Notes: generated by a model from the sequence alone, not told the origin. DNA of 53,396 nucleotides from Candidatus Tayloriibacteriota bacterium (GCA_903893855.1 CAITNV010000023.1:1-53396); one strand, 5' to 3'. Positions 19,962 through 29,422 are shown, counted from the stretch's first letter. Program-made: numbers and translations.

Positions 19962-21113
19962 CTAAATCTTAAACTCCATCACGTCCCCATCCACCACCAC
20001 ATATTCTTTCCCTTCTGTACGAACAAGCCCTTGCTCGCGAGCGGCTGCGAATGATCCAGCTTCAATGAGCTTGCTCCAGAGAATGACTTCGGCGCGGATG
20101 AATTTATCCTTGAAATCCCCGTGAATTGCAGTGCCTGCAAGCGGTGCAGTCCAGCCACGTTCAATAGTCCACGCACGTGTCTCTACTTCGCCAGTGGTAA
20201 AGTATGTGATGAGATTTAGAAGCTCATAGCCCTTCTTGATAAGTTCGTCGATGCCGTCGGAGCCGGCTTTACTCTCCCCTGCGCCAGTCGCCCCCGCGAC
20301 CGAACCGATAAGCCCTTCTCGCATCTCTTTCTTATCTGCATCATTTAAATCCTTGAGTTCATGCTCAATACCCGCATCTACCACGACGTATTTCGATCCG
20401 GTCTGCGCGAAGAAAGCGAGCAATGCTTTGAAACGCTCATCACCTGCGATCTCATCAAGATTACGTCCACCGGCCTTTTTATTGAGCACATACATAATTG
20501 GTTTCGCAGTGAGTAGATGAAGATGCTTGAGAAATGGCATTTCGAGCTCTTCAATTCCCTGCATTACTTCTTGAGATGATATGAGCTTGCCTGCTTCAAG
20601 TGCTGCTATGACCTTGTTGCACAGTGTCGCTTCAGCTACCGCTTCTTTCTTGCCGGCTTTAATCTCTTTACCAAGATTGGCAAGTCGTTTAGTCACCGTC
20701 TGAAGGTCAGCGAGAATGAGCTCGAGATTGATAACTTCGATATCTTTAATAGGATCGATTTTGCCGTCGACGTGAATGATATTGTCATCTTCGAATATGC
20801 GCACCACTTCAGCGATCGCATCAGTCTCGCGAATGTTGGTGAGGAATTGATTGCCAAGTCCTTCACCCGCAGAAGCACCCTTCACGAGTCCTGCGATGTC
20901 AACGAATTCCACTACTGCAGGAATAGTCTTCCCTGTCTTCGAGAATTCTGAGAGCTTCCAGAGCCGTTCATCAGGCACGGCCACAACGCCGACCGATGGG
21001 TCAATCGTACAGAATGGATAATTCTCCGCTGGCACGCTCTTCTTGGTAAGCGCATTAAAAAGCGTCGATTTCCCGACATTCGGAAGCCCAACAATACCGA
21101 TGGATAATTTCAT
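19962..21113 (-). CDS. ychF: redox-regulated ATPase YchF
   Basis: GLPNVGKSTLFNALTKKSVPAENYPFCTIDPSVGVVAVPDERL; C-terminal TGS. Confidence 0.97.
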   Translation of the reverse strand: MKLSIGIVGLPNVGKSTLFNALTKKSVPAENYPFCTIDPSVGVVAVPDERLWKLSEFSKTGKTIPAVVEFVDIAGLVKGASAGEGLGNQFLTNIRETDAIAEVVRIFEDDNIIHVDGKIDPIKDIEVINLELILADLQTVTKRLANLGKEIKAGKKEAVAEATLCNKVIAALEAGKLISSQEVMQGIEELEMPFLKHLHLLTAKPIMYVLNKKAGGRNLDEIAGDERFKALLAFFAQTGSKYVVVDAGIEHELKDLNDADKKEMREGLIGSVAGATGAGESKAGSDGIDELIKKGYELLNLITYFTTGEVETRAWTIERGWTAPLAGTAIHGDFKDKFIRAEVILWSKLIEAGSFAAAREQGLVRTEGKEYVVVDGDVMEFKI

Positions 21114-21169
21114 AAGGTGATAGTAGCGTATTTTTGGGGTTGGGGCAAATGAATCTTATTGCATAAACT

Positions 21170-22579
21170 CTACAACACCTCCCTCGCACCCTTGCGATAC
21201 ATAGTAAGTGGTAATGTGCCCAAAGCATGCCAGACTGGGGTGATGAATTTCCATGCAGCCATGACCTCATCGGTACTTGTGAAGAGTGTCTGATCGCCGA
21301 CAACTGCATCATAGAGCACACGTTCATATGCGTCCGGCGTTATCGCTTCAGGAGGAAAGTCTGCGTATTTAAATTTAAGCGTCTTAGGCTCAACGTTGAA
21401 GGTAAAACCGGGAGTCTTCACCCAGAAACGGATCTTGATACTTTCATCTGGCTGAATACGGAACGTAAGCACATTCTGACCCGCGAGTGGATCGCGAGTG
21501 TGATCGTTGGTACCGAATGAGCCGGCCTCATTATTTTTAAAATAAATATCAATCTCTGAGCGATTCTCGGCGAGGCCTTTACCACTCTCAAGAAAGAATG
21601 GCACACCTTTCCAACGGCTGTTCGCAATAGCCGCTTCAAGCCGGAAATATGTCTCGGTACTCGACGCTGGAGAGACTCCTTTCTCAGATGTGTATCCTTC
21701 ATACTGACCACGTAGGCCGAGCTCGCCAACGGTCTTCGGTGTTATGACTTTAAGCCGACTGAGAACCTTCGCTCGTTCGCTACGAATGTGCAGAGCATCA
21801 AGCATTGCCGGTCGCTCCATAGCCACAAGTGCCATCATCTGGAGAATGTGATTCTGTCCCACATCCTTAAGCGCACCAACTGGATCGTAGAATTCCCCAC
21901 GGCCTTCAATGCCGTTCTTTTCCAAGAGCTTGATATGCACCTTATCGATATAACGATAGTTCCATAACGGCTCAAAAAGCGCATTAGCGAAACGGAATGT
22001 CACGATATTCTGCAGTGCCTCCTTCGCGAGATAGTGATCGATACGGAAGATCTGCTCTTCTTTAAAAAGGTCAGCGAGCTTAGCATCAAGCTTACGAGCA
22101 GTCTCAATATCATTACCAAAAGGCTTCTCCACGAGCACACGGGTCCAGCCTTCATTACCTCCGCAAGGAATCGTCAGTCCCGATTCCGAAAGACGGTCGA
22201 GTATGGTCTCATAGAAGGATGGCTGCACAGCAAGATGGAAGAGCTTATTCGAACAGCGATGAAAGCCATCGTCAATAGCAGTGAGTCGAAGCGCGAGTGT
22301 ACTGTATGAAGCCGGACTATCGAATGTTCCTTGTTCATAGCACATATGATCTAGGAAATGCTTTATATCCTCTTCACGATACTGCCCTGCGCGAATATTC
22401 ATATTTTCACGAACGTACTGTCGAAAATCCTCTCGGCTAAAATGTCGCCGAGAAAAGCCAACGATAAAAAACTTCGCTGGCAAAAGCTTCTTTACATACA
22501 GACTAAGAAGAGACGGCAAGAGCTTTCTCTGGGCCAAGTCTCCCGTCACTCCAAAAATGATAAATGTTGTTGGATTCAT
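21170..22579 (-). CDS. zwf: glucose-6-phosphate 1-dehydrogenase
   Basis: GVTGDLAQRKLLPSL, RIDHYLAKEALQNI active site. Confidence 0.96.
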   Translation of the reverse strand: MNPTTFIIFGVTGDLAQRKLLPSLLSLYVKKLLPAKFFIVGFSRRHFSREDFRQYVRENMNIRAGQYREEDIKHFLDHMCYEQGTFDSPASYSTLALRLTAIDDGFHRCSNKLFHLAVQPSFYETILDRLSESGLTIPCGGNEGWTRVLVEKPFGNDIETARKLDAKLADLFKEEQIFRIDHYLAKEALQNIVTFRFANALFEPLWNYRYIDKVHIKLLEKNGIEGRGEFYDPVGALKDVGQNHILQMMALVAMERPAMLDALHIRSERAKVLSRLKVITPKTVGELGLRGQYEGYTSEKGVSPASSTETYFRLEAAIANSRWKGVPFFLESGKGLAENRSEIDIYFKNNEAGSFGTNDHTRDPLAGQNVLTFRIQPDESIKIRFWVKTPGFTFNVEPKTLKFKYADFPPEAITPDAYERVLYDAVVGDQTLFTSTDEVMAAWKFITPVWHALGTLPLTMYRKGAREVL

Positions 22580-22580
22580 A

Positions 22581-22709
22581 TTAAAAACCTTCGCCCCATT
22601 TCTCCCATTTAGGGTAAATTACTCCGGCAACGAAAACACACGGCAAAATAAACGCAGCCGATATAACCCAAGCCACAAAATGGAGACCTTTTTTGATGTC
22701 ATCAATCAT
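22581..22709 (-). CDS. 42-aa membrane peptide upstream of zwf (MIDDIKKGLHFVAWVISAAFILPCVFVAGVIYPKWEKWGEGF)
   Basis: Hand translation; stop adjoins the zwf start; -10 TATAAT 7 nt before ATG. Confidence 0.5.
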   Translation of the reverse strand: MIDDIKKGLHFVAWVISAAFILPCVFVAGVIYPKWEKWGEGF

Positions 22710-22759
22710 GGAATGAATTATAGGTGGATTAAGCACAAAATCAAGTGTATACTATATAA

Positions 22760-23350
22760 ATGCAGCAGTGGTTCATCCATGCATCTCTTGCGTATCCCTT
22801 TCTTGTCTATGGACTTATCATCCTTTTTGCTTGTGCGGAAGGACCGATTCTCTCTATTATCTTCGGTATATTACTGAAACTCGGCTACTTTTATTTCATT
22901 CCGGTATACGCTTCGCTTATGGTTGGTGATCTTATTGGGGATGTTGGCTGGTATTGGATTGGGCGAAAGTTTGGGCATGGTTTCATCCACCGTTTTGGGA
23001 AATACTTCAATATCACCGAGGATAAAGTGGAGAAAGTGACAGAATTATTCCATCGCTATAAGCATAGCATTCTCTTCATATCCAAGATTAGCAATGGTTT
23101 TGGCTTCGCTCTTATCACCCTCATGACTGCGGGTATGGTACGGATTCCTTTTGCGCGGTACCTCGTGATTAATTTGTCGGGACAACTCATCTGGACTGGA
23201 CTACTCTTAGGTGTTGGATTTTTCTTTAGTCAAATGTACACCACAGCAACGAATATTTTCGAACAAATGACGGTTGTTGCTGGCTTCGTCGTCTTAGTAG
23301 TGATTTTTATCGGCTTTTCGAAATACCTTCGCAAGCGTGCGGGGATGTAA
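22760..23350 (+). CDS. DedA-family membrane protein
   Basis: VGDLIGDVGWYWIGRKFGHGFIHRFGKYF, FARYLVINLSGQLIWTGLLLGVGFFF. Confidence 0.88.
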   Translation: MQQWFIHASLAYPFLVYGLIILFACAEGPILSIIFGILLKLGYFYFIPVYASLMVGDLIGDVGWYWIGRKFGHGFIHRFGKYFNITEDKVEKVTELFHRYKHSILFISKISNGFGFALITLMTAGMVRIPFARYLVINLSGQLIWTGLLLGVGFFFSQMYTTATNIFEQMTVVAGFVVLVVIFIGFSKYLRKRAGM

Positions 23351-23401
23351 GCGAAATATTGAGAAATAATCAAATAGTAATAAAATTTTCATTCAAATAA
23401 A

Positions 23402-24172
23402 ATGGACAAAATCTCAATTATCATTCCGGTGCGCAATGAAGAGGACTATATCGATGGCGCCTTGGGACAATTCTTTATTGACCCAATTGCAGGAGAAATT
23501 ATCGTCACTGACGATGGTAGTACCGACCGCACGCGCGAGATCGCCGAGAGTTATGGAGTAATATTCCTCGATCACACCGTCGAGCACCACCTCGCGAAGC
23601 GCTTTCCACACCTTGAGCGATCAACCATCGGAGCAAATCGTAACTTCGGTGCGCGTAATGCCACTGGCGAATTCCTGCTCTTTATAGACGCTGAGACAAG
23701 AATAGAAAATTGCAAGGATTTTATCACAAGATCTTTAAAACATTTTCATAATGATCCGGAGCTCGTGGCCCTTACAGGTGCCCTTTGGGTTATACCCGAG
23801 CTTGAGACTTGGGGTGATCGTTTGGTCTATACAGTATTTAACTGGGTGCATCGCATTAAAAATAACTGGCTCGGCGCCGGTGAAGCTTCAGGTAAATTCC
23901 AGATGATACGCCGCACTGCATTCGACAAAGTCGGTGGCTATCGCGAAGATCTCGTTACTCGTGAAGATGGCGATATGTTCGCAAGACTTTCTCGTATCGG
24001 TACTACCCTCTGTGATCCGAAGCTTGTCGTCCTCTACAGTGGACGCAGGGCTCACGCTATCGGCTGGCCGCGTCTGCTTTTGACATGGCTGTTGGAATCA
24101 TTGAGTTTTGTATTTCGAGGACGCGCGATTAGTACCAATTGGGATCGGATTGATACAAAAGCCAAAAAATAA
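23402..24172 (+). CDS. family 2 glycosyltransferase
   Basis: ISIIIPVRNEEDYIDGAL...IIVTDDGSTDRTREIA. Confidence 0.92.
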   Translation: MDKISIIIPVRNEEDYIDGALGQFFIDPIAGEIIVTDDGSTDRTREIAESYGVIFLDHTVEHHLAKRFPHLERSTIGANRNFGARNATGEFLLFIDAETRIENCKDFITRSLKHFHNDPELVALTGALWVIPELETWGDRLVYTVFNWVHRIKNNWLGAGEASGKFQMIRRTAFDKVGGYREDLVTREDGDMFARLSRIGTTLCDPKLVVLYSGRRAHAIGWPRLLLTWLLESLSFVFRGRAISTNWDRIDTKAKK

Positions 24173-24207
24173 CCGAACAACGATTCACCATCAAATATAA
24201 ATAAAAG

Positions 24208-24230
24208 ACCCGCTTTTGAAGCGGGTTTGT
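24208..24230. terminator. bidirectional rho-independent terminator
   Basis: ACCCGCTTttgAAGCGGGT with flanking A/T tracts. Confidence 0.75.
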
Positions 24231-24252
24231 TGTGTGCGATTCAGAAGGTCAG

Positions 24253-24870
24253 TTAAAATAACTTATAACCGAATACCCTGAACCAACAAACAGCACTGAG
24301 TACAATCATTCCTATTGTGACTTGAGCCATTGCTTGGCTATCGAACTTATATCTTTTATTAAACTTCATCGCACCAAGTGCAAAGAATGGGGCAAGTGCA
24401 AGCGAAATAAAACAAAACTCCAAGCTATGCGGTTTAAGTTCTGCACTGAGGTAGTACATCGCTATTACCCACGCGGCAATTGTTGCAAATACCGCGTGAA
24501 ACCACCCAGCCCACGTCGTACGACCGTGGTGTGCGTGCGCTTCGGGGGTCTTCAGGCTCGCTTTGGCATATCCCCTACCGAGGAAACCAAACAAGACCAA
24601 AATACACGCAAGCACGGCAAACCCCGCGAAGCTAATGAAGTGGAGGTTGCATTCCTTGCGCACACTGAGAATGTACGCAACGATAGGGCTGATAAGAAAA
24701 ATATCTGCCCACACACCGCCATGTTCCATGTACGAATACCCCTTCTGCGGCAGCCGATAACGCATTTGACCTTGGAAAAGGTATCCGTCGACATACGCTG
24801 CAATTGCCTGTGCAAAAACGAACCCCCAACCAAGGAACAAGTACAACCAAAATTCTTCCAACAAGTTCAC
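24253..24870 (-). CDS. multi-pass membrane protein, hypothetical (GTG start)
   Basis: Several hydrophobic helices across 205 aa. Confidence 0.55.
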   Translation of the reverse strand: MNLLEEFWLYLFLGWGFVFAQAIAAYVDGYLFQGQMRYRLPQKGYSYMEHGGVWADIFLISPIVAYILSVRKECNLHFISFAGFAVLACILVLFGFLGRGYAKASLKTPEAHAHHGRTTWAGWFHAVFATIAAWVIAMYYLSAELKPHSLEFCFISLALAPFFALGAMKFNKRYKFDSQAMAQVTIGMIVLSAVCWFRVFGYKLF

Positions 24871-24976
24871 AATGATCTCTCTTTCTGTTGACCGAATTTT
24901 TTGTTAAATTGCTTATTTCCAATTGTATTTTCAGCTCACAACTGGTACAATACATATATAACACGCTTTTAAATAT

Positions 24977-25720
24977 ATGTCAAAGAATACGTACAGTCTT
25001 GTAATCCCTGCATACAATGAAGAGAAATACATTGGCGATTGTCTCGAATACGCACTGCGCCAAAAAGACTTCTCTGAAATTATTGTCATCGATAATGCGA
25101 GCACCGATGGAACAAAAAAACTCGTTGAAAAGATTGCTAAGGAACACCCACACGCTCTCGGGCGCTTGCGAGTAGTAACCGAGATGAAAAAAGGCCTCAC
25201 TCGTGCTCGCGAACGAGGTCGCTTGGAAGCTCGCGGGAATGTGATTGCATACGTAGACGCAGATACACGCATGCCCGAGAAGTGGCTTGGTATGGTGATC
25301 CATGAATTCGAGAAAAATAAAAATCTCGCTGTGCTTAGTGGCCCATACGTCTATCACGATATTCCCCGCTATGAGCAGCATTTAATTACCATTTTATATT
25401 GGTACATTCTTGCAATGCCGATATACTGGCTGGTCGGTTACATGACCGTTGGGGGTAATTTCGCTATTCGAACATCAGCGCTCGAGAAAATGGGCGGTTT
25501 TGATACGAGCATCGAGTTTTACGGAGAGGATACGAATATTGCTCGTCGCGCTTCAAAATACGGTAAGGTTAAATTTATGCCGAGCCTCTATATGTACACA
25601 TCCGCACGGCGCTTTGAAGGACAGGGCGTGTGGAAAACAGGACTTATTTATATGACGAATTTTGTCACTGAAGTCGTTTTTAAAAAGCCCGTCACCAAAA
25701 AATACGTTGATATCCGATAG
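24977..25720 (+). CDS. family 2 glycosyltransferase
   Basis: YSLVIPAYNEEKYIGDCLEYAL...EIIVIDNASTDGTKKL; YVDADTRMPEKWL. Confidence 0.92.
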   Translation: MSKNTYSLVIPAYNEEKYIGDCLEYALRQKDFSEIIVIDNASTDGTKKLVEKIAKEHPHALGRLRVVTEMKKGLTRARERGRLEARGNVIAYVDADTRMPEKWLGMVIHEFEKNKNLAVLSGPYVYHDIPRYEQHLITILYWYILAMPIYWLVGYMTVGGNFAIRTSALEKMGGFDTSIEFYGEDTNIARRASKYGKVKFMPSLYMYTSARRFEGQGVWKTGLIYMTNFVTEVVFKKPVTKKYVDIR

Positions 25721-25727
25721 TACTGAC

Positions 25728-25757
25728 AAAAAACACTCAGAATAATGAGTGTTTTTT
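25728..25757. terminator. bidirectional rho-independent terminator
   Basis: AAAAAACACTCA-N6-TGAGTGTTTTTT perfect inverted repeat. Confidence 0.85.
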
Positions 25758-25796
25758 GTAGTCTTTAAAACTGAGATATTACGATAAATAAACGTG

Positions 25797-25886
25797 CTAT
25801 TTTGTGCCCTGTGTGCAACCACAACTACATGTTCCATCGGCTGCATGCTGGTGATTACAAGCTGGGCATACTTTTGTTTCTGCCAT
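25797..25886 (-). CDS. 29-aa Cys/His-rich putative metal-binding peptide (MAETKVCPACNHQHAADGTCSCGCTQGTK)
   Basis: Hand translation; CxxC plus CxCxC and two His; between terminators; not in the ORF track. Confidence 0.5.
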   Translation of the reverse strand: MAETKVCPACNHQHAADGTCSCGCTQGTK

Positions 25887-25993
25887 ATATTATAAATTAA
25901 GGTTTTTTTGTATACATTATGTATCGACCATCCTTATTACACTGCTCATGACAAAAAATTTCACAAAACAGTATTGACACAGACAAATAAAAA

Positions 25994-26012
25994 GAGCCTA
26001 GTATATAGGCTC
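25994..26012 (-). terminator. rho-independent terminator of the PEP-CTERM-like gene
   Basis: GAGCCTA-N5-TAGGCTC then TTTTTATTTG on the minus strand. Confidence 0.75.
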
Positions 26013-26043
26013 CGTGTTGGAACGAGAGACTGTCTAAAGACAG

Positions 26044-26583
26044 CTAGTACGTAGCTCGTCGGAAAGGGATGAAACAAATCAGCACGAGACTGATCAGAAG
26101 CATCAGTAGTGTCCAGCCACCATCAGGCGCTGAGGCGGGAACGGGCGGAGGTGCCCAATGTGCTCCGAATGTTGCATCGAAATAACCGCCGCCAATCCCT
26201 CGAATGGAATCGATCCCCACGATGGCGTGGTTACCAACCCCATCAAACCACGATAAGTGGAAGAACGTAAGACCTGAGATTTGATCCCACTCGAGGGGGC
26301 CAAATGTGGAAGCCGACGACGGATCGTAGATGATTTTGCCGATATTCGGTGTGATGACATAACCACCGAGAACGTCATTGACGTTGCCGTTCACGTTCGA
26401 TGCCTCGGCAAGAAAAAGCTTGCCAGAATAGCCCGGATCTGCACCGTAAATGTCGAACTCGAAGCTTGACCCATTCACGGTGCTGACCTGAAACAAATTG
26501 CCGATGAGGAGAATAACCGCCAAGCATAGGGCCGAAAAGCCCTTATAGCTGGCGCCGACGTAAACTGAAATATGATTTTTCAT
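26044..26583 (-). CDS. secreted protein with PEP/VPDSG-CTERM-like sorting signal
   Basis: N-terminal hydrophobic signal; C-terminus APDGGWTLLMLLISLVLICFIPFRRATY (motif, TM, basic tail). Start uncertain (26583 ATG or 26640 GTG). Confidence 0.6.
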   Translation of the reverse strand: MKNHISVYVGASYKGFSALCLAVILLIGNLFQVSTVNGSSFEFDIYGADPGYSGKLFLAEASNVNGNVNDVLGGYVITPNIGKIIYDPSSASTFGPLEWDQISGLTFFHLSWFDGVGNHAIVGIDSIRGIGGGYFDATFGAHWAPPPVPASAPDGGWTLLMLLISLVLICFIPFRRATY

Positions 26584-26783
26584 AAGCTGAGGAGGGCTCT
26601 GAAACATCACGCACACCGGCCACGGCGCACGTACTGTCACAATTTAAAAGAACTATATTGCAACGTTATCATGTACACGTCAATTGTCAAGCTTTTTTGC
26701 ACGAAAATTTTATTATTTCTTTATTTGCCAATATTATGGATATGATATGATTACCCTATTAAAATAATTCGAAGTATTTTCAA

Positions 26784-27506
26784 ATGAACACCAAGTCACA
26801 TACACCAGAGACCCTCGTAGCAAATGCCGGTAAGTCCACCGTTATTAACCTTGCCGACAGCATGGGTTCTTGGCAGCGCCTTCCAGTACGAACACATGTC
26901 ATTACCAAAGATGATGTAATGGTCGATGTTCTCCGTCGCTACGCCACAGCGCATATCAAAGCCGGCGATATGATATTCATTAGCGAACGTATTGTCGCTA
27001 TTTCACAAGGCCGTGCTTTCCCTATCAAGGACATTCACCCGAGCAGGCTCGCGAATTTCCTCGTCAAATTCGTCCACAAATCGCCCTACGGTATTGGTCT
27101 TGGAAGCGCGTGGACCATGGAACTAGCTATCCGTGAAGCTGGAGCATTGCGAATCCTCTTTGCGGCGGCTGCATCGGCTTTCACAAAACCCTTTGGTTTT
27201 AAAGGAGTTTTCTATCGAGTGGTTGGTAACAATATTAATGCCATAGACGGCCCATGTTCATATACCCTGCCACCCTACAATGAATACGCAAAGCTCGGCC
27301 CTGCGAAGCCTGACAAAGTAGCACGCGAACTTTCGAAAGCCGTCGGTTGCCCTGTGGTGATTATCGATGCCAATGATATTGGAGTAAATGTTCTCGGGCG
27401 ATCCGATAAGTCTATTTCAATAAAGTTTTGTCAGGCCGTCTTTAAAGACAATCCTCTTGGTCAAACGAAAGAGCAGACGCCGGTGTGTATTGTGAGGAAA
27501 GCGTAA
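26784..27506 (+). CDS. coenzyme F420:L-glutamate ligase-like (CofE-like) domain protein
   Basis: DMIFISERIVAISQGRAFPIKDI, NNINAIDGPCSYTLPPYN, PVVIIDANDIGVNVLGRS. Confidence 0.7.
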   Translation: MNTKSHTPETLVANAGKSTVINLADSMGSWQRLPVRTHVITKDDVMVDVLRRYATAHIKAGDMIFISERIVAISQGRAFPIKDIHPSRLANFLVKFVHKSPYGIGLGSAWTMELAIREAGALRILFAAAASAFTKPFGFKGVFYRVVGNNINAIDGPCSYTLPPYNEYAKLGPAKPDKVARELSKAVGCPVVIIDANDIGVNVLGRSDKSISIKFCQAVFKDNPLGQTKEQTPVCIVRKA

Positions 27507-27825
27507 TATTATAAAATCAAGGAATATGAAGGGTAAAAATATTGAAGATAGGCTAATAGACTATACTGAAATCCGCGTGTTATTCCCGCTTGGTTCATAC
27601 GGCAGTATCGTGAAATAAAACTAATTCAAAATTCAACTGGATCAGGACTACGTATCGAGGATGATGCTGAGGTATTAAAAAACGCCACTCAAGGTGACGT
27701 ACTTTAATGTGCCTGTCTCCAGCTCAGTATGGCCAGATAGGTCTGACGACCCGCAGACACTCATATAGTATACAGCAAATAATAAAAAAGGCAAATAACA
27801 GCAGGCTTGGTCTAACAAAAGAAAA

Positions 27826-27851
27826 GGAGCACAACCTTGCGGTAATGCTCC
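27826..27851 (-). terminator. rho-independent terminator of the 29.2-27.9 kb operon
   Basis: GGAGCA...TGCTCC followed by TTTTCTTTT on the minus strand. Confidence 0.75.
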
Positions 27852-27876
27852 GTGTTTAATTTAGCTTAGCTGTGTT

Positions 27877-28221
27877 TTATTTCCACAACTGCTTGAGGTG
27901 GTACCACGACCACCAGATACCCCAGAAGAGGTAGCGTGGCCGGTCACGCATTCTCCGGCAACCACTGCGACGTTCGCATTGAGCGGCGTACCACATTTGG
28001 TCTCGAGTATATAGGCGTGCCCGATGTTCTTCGTCGCGGCGACGCTTGTCTACTTTGTCAGAGAGCGCGCTCCAACGAGGCCGATCGGGGTCCCGCATCC
28101 TCCAGAGCAATGCCACGATAAGTGGCAGGCCGATTGCGACTAGCCAAGCGTAGTTCATGATGGCCAGCCATAGGATGCCCAGCCACGAGTTAACCGTCGG
28201 TAATTGGATTTCGTCATCCAT
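27877..28221 (-). CDS. hypothetical membrane protein
   Basis: Strong SD (AAGGAGG) upstream; TM segment; basic C-terminus. Confidence 0.5.
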   Translation of the reverse strand: MDDEIQLPTVNSWLGILWLAIMNYAWLVAIGLPLIVALLWRMRDPDRPRWSALSDKVDKRRRDEEHRARLYTRDQMWYAAQCERRSGCRRMRDRPRYLFWGIWWSWYHLKQLWK

Positions 28222-28234
28222 ACGTCTGTCCTCC

Positions 28235-28732
28235 TTATATCGCGACCCCGATGGCTCGCAGTTTGAAGATGATGAGGTCCCGATTAGATGCTACAACCCA
28301 GACTATACCCACCCAAACGGCGGTATATAGAATGTTGATGATTGTGCGTAGGAACAAGTTTGCACCAGTAAGCCAAATGTCTGCGAAGACGAATAGCACT
28401 GGAATTACCACAAACCCGAAGAACATACCCACCGTTGCAGCTGCATTCCATGCCAAGCCTTGGAATGCGAACGAGCCGGCGAGGAGGATTGTGAATAGGC
28501 AATTAATGCCAAACAAGGCAAGAAATGCATCTTCATTTTCCTGCACGGCGGCCTCAATAAAGCCGCTTGCTGTCACGAGCCAAACGAGCGAGGAAACGAC
28601 CAACATAACGGAAAAGGACTGATCATTCTCCGGCGCACAGACAACTGCCATGAAATTCATGGCGAGCCAAACCGGAACGGTCCACTTATGGAGGGTCCGC
28701 GGGCTTTTTACCAACTCTAGGAATTTTTCCAT
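28235..28732 (-). CDS. hypothetical membrane protein
   Basis: Four or more hydrophobic segments; SD-like AAGGAAA; operonic spacing. Confidence 0.55.
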   Translation of the reverse strand: MEKFLELVKSPRTLHKWTVPVWLAMNFMAVVCAPENDQSFSVMLVVSSLVWLVTASGFIEAAVQENEDAFLALFGINCLFTILLAGSFAFQGLAWNAAATVGMFFGFVVIPVLFVFADIWLTGANLFLRTIINILYTAVWVGIVWVVASNRDLIIFKLRAIGVAI

Positions 28733-28751
28733 ATTTTTTTCCTTATAGTGA

Positions 28752-29243
28752 TCAGATTTTTCGCGCCGCTTTCAATTCTGCGATTCGGTTAGTGTACCCA
28801 CGCAGTCCGATGTGGGAATCCGAACTCCCTGTCGAACGCACGAATTCGATGGCGACACCGTCGTGGAAATACACCGTGAACACTTCGACGGGGTGATTTT
28901 CCTCCTTGCGGTACAGCCCGATACTGACTTGCGCCGTAGCATGTTGGCACATTCTGTCTTCACCAACCCAGATGCGCTGTTCAATCCGGTATGGTTTCAC
29001 ATACCGCACCACATTAACAAGCCCTTCAGCCGCTCCGTGGCTATGGTATTCAGGCTCATCACCGAAGTCGAGAATTGCCCTCAAACGTTCGGCAACCTCA
29101 CTGACCTTAACCTCGGGGTTAATGTCAACGTACTCGATTTCAAGCCCCAGCATGGTGCCGAGGCGATTCATCGTGTGGTGGTTTTTGGCACCGAGTGCCG
29201 CTACATTTGCCGGTGTGATAAACCGGCCAATTTTATGGACCAT
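28752..29243 (-). CDS. hypothetical protein
   Basis: 163-aa ORF; first gene after a consensus promoter. Confidence 0.55.
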   Translation of the reverse strand: MVHKIGRFITPANVAALGAKNHHTMNRLGTMLGLEIEYVDINPEVKVSEVAERLRAILDFGDEPEYHSHGAAEGLVNVVRYVKPYRIEQRIWVGEDRMCQHATAQVSIGLYRKEENHPVEVFTVYFHDGVAIEFVRSTGSSDSHIGLRGYTNRIAELKAARKI

Positions 29244-29318
29244 AAACGATTCTCCGATTGGAATGGCTCATTCTGGGGCCATATTTGCTCGTTGTCCGTG
29301 AGCGACGATCTGACCGTT

Positions 29319-29371
29319 CATCGGTACAGACACAAGAAAGCTAAGCTAGCTTGCTCATTTCTGTACCGATG
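29319..29371 (-). promoter_or_regulatory. long inverted repeat in the 5' leader of the 28752-29243 gene
   Basis: CATCGGTACAGA (29319-29330) / TCTGTACCGATG (29360-29371) perfect 12-bp arms. Confidence 0.7.
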
Positions 29372-29394
29372 GTTTGTCAAAGTTCTTTTAGTAC

Positions 29395-29422
29395 ATTATA
29401 ACATATATGGCTATATTGTCAA
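29395..29422 (-). promoter_or_regulatory. consensus sigma-70-type promoter
   Basis: TTGACA-N16-TATAAT with TGT extended -10. Confidence 0.85.

Noticed and set aside
24322-24891. 189-aa plus-strand ORF opposite 24253-24870
   Set aside because: The minus-strand frame has coherent TM helices. The plus-strand translation is Arg/Lys/Cys/His-rich shadow sequence.
27526-27706. Possible decayed four-helix-bundle protein gene (MKGKNIEDRLIDYTEIRVLFPLGSYGSIVK*)
   Set aside because: Only a short N-terminal resemblance. The following sequence did not align convincingly in any frame.
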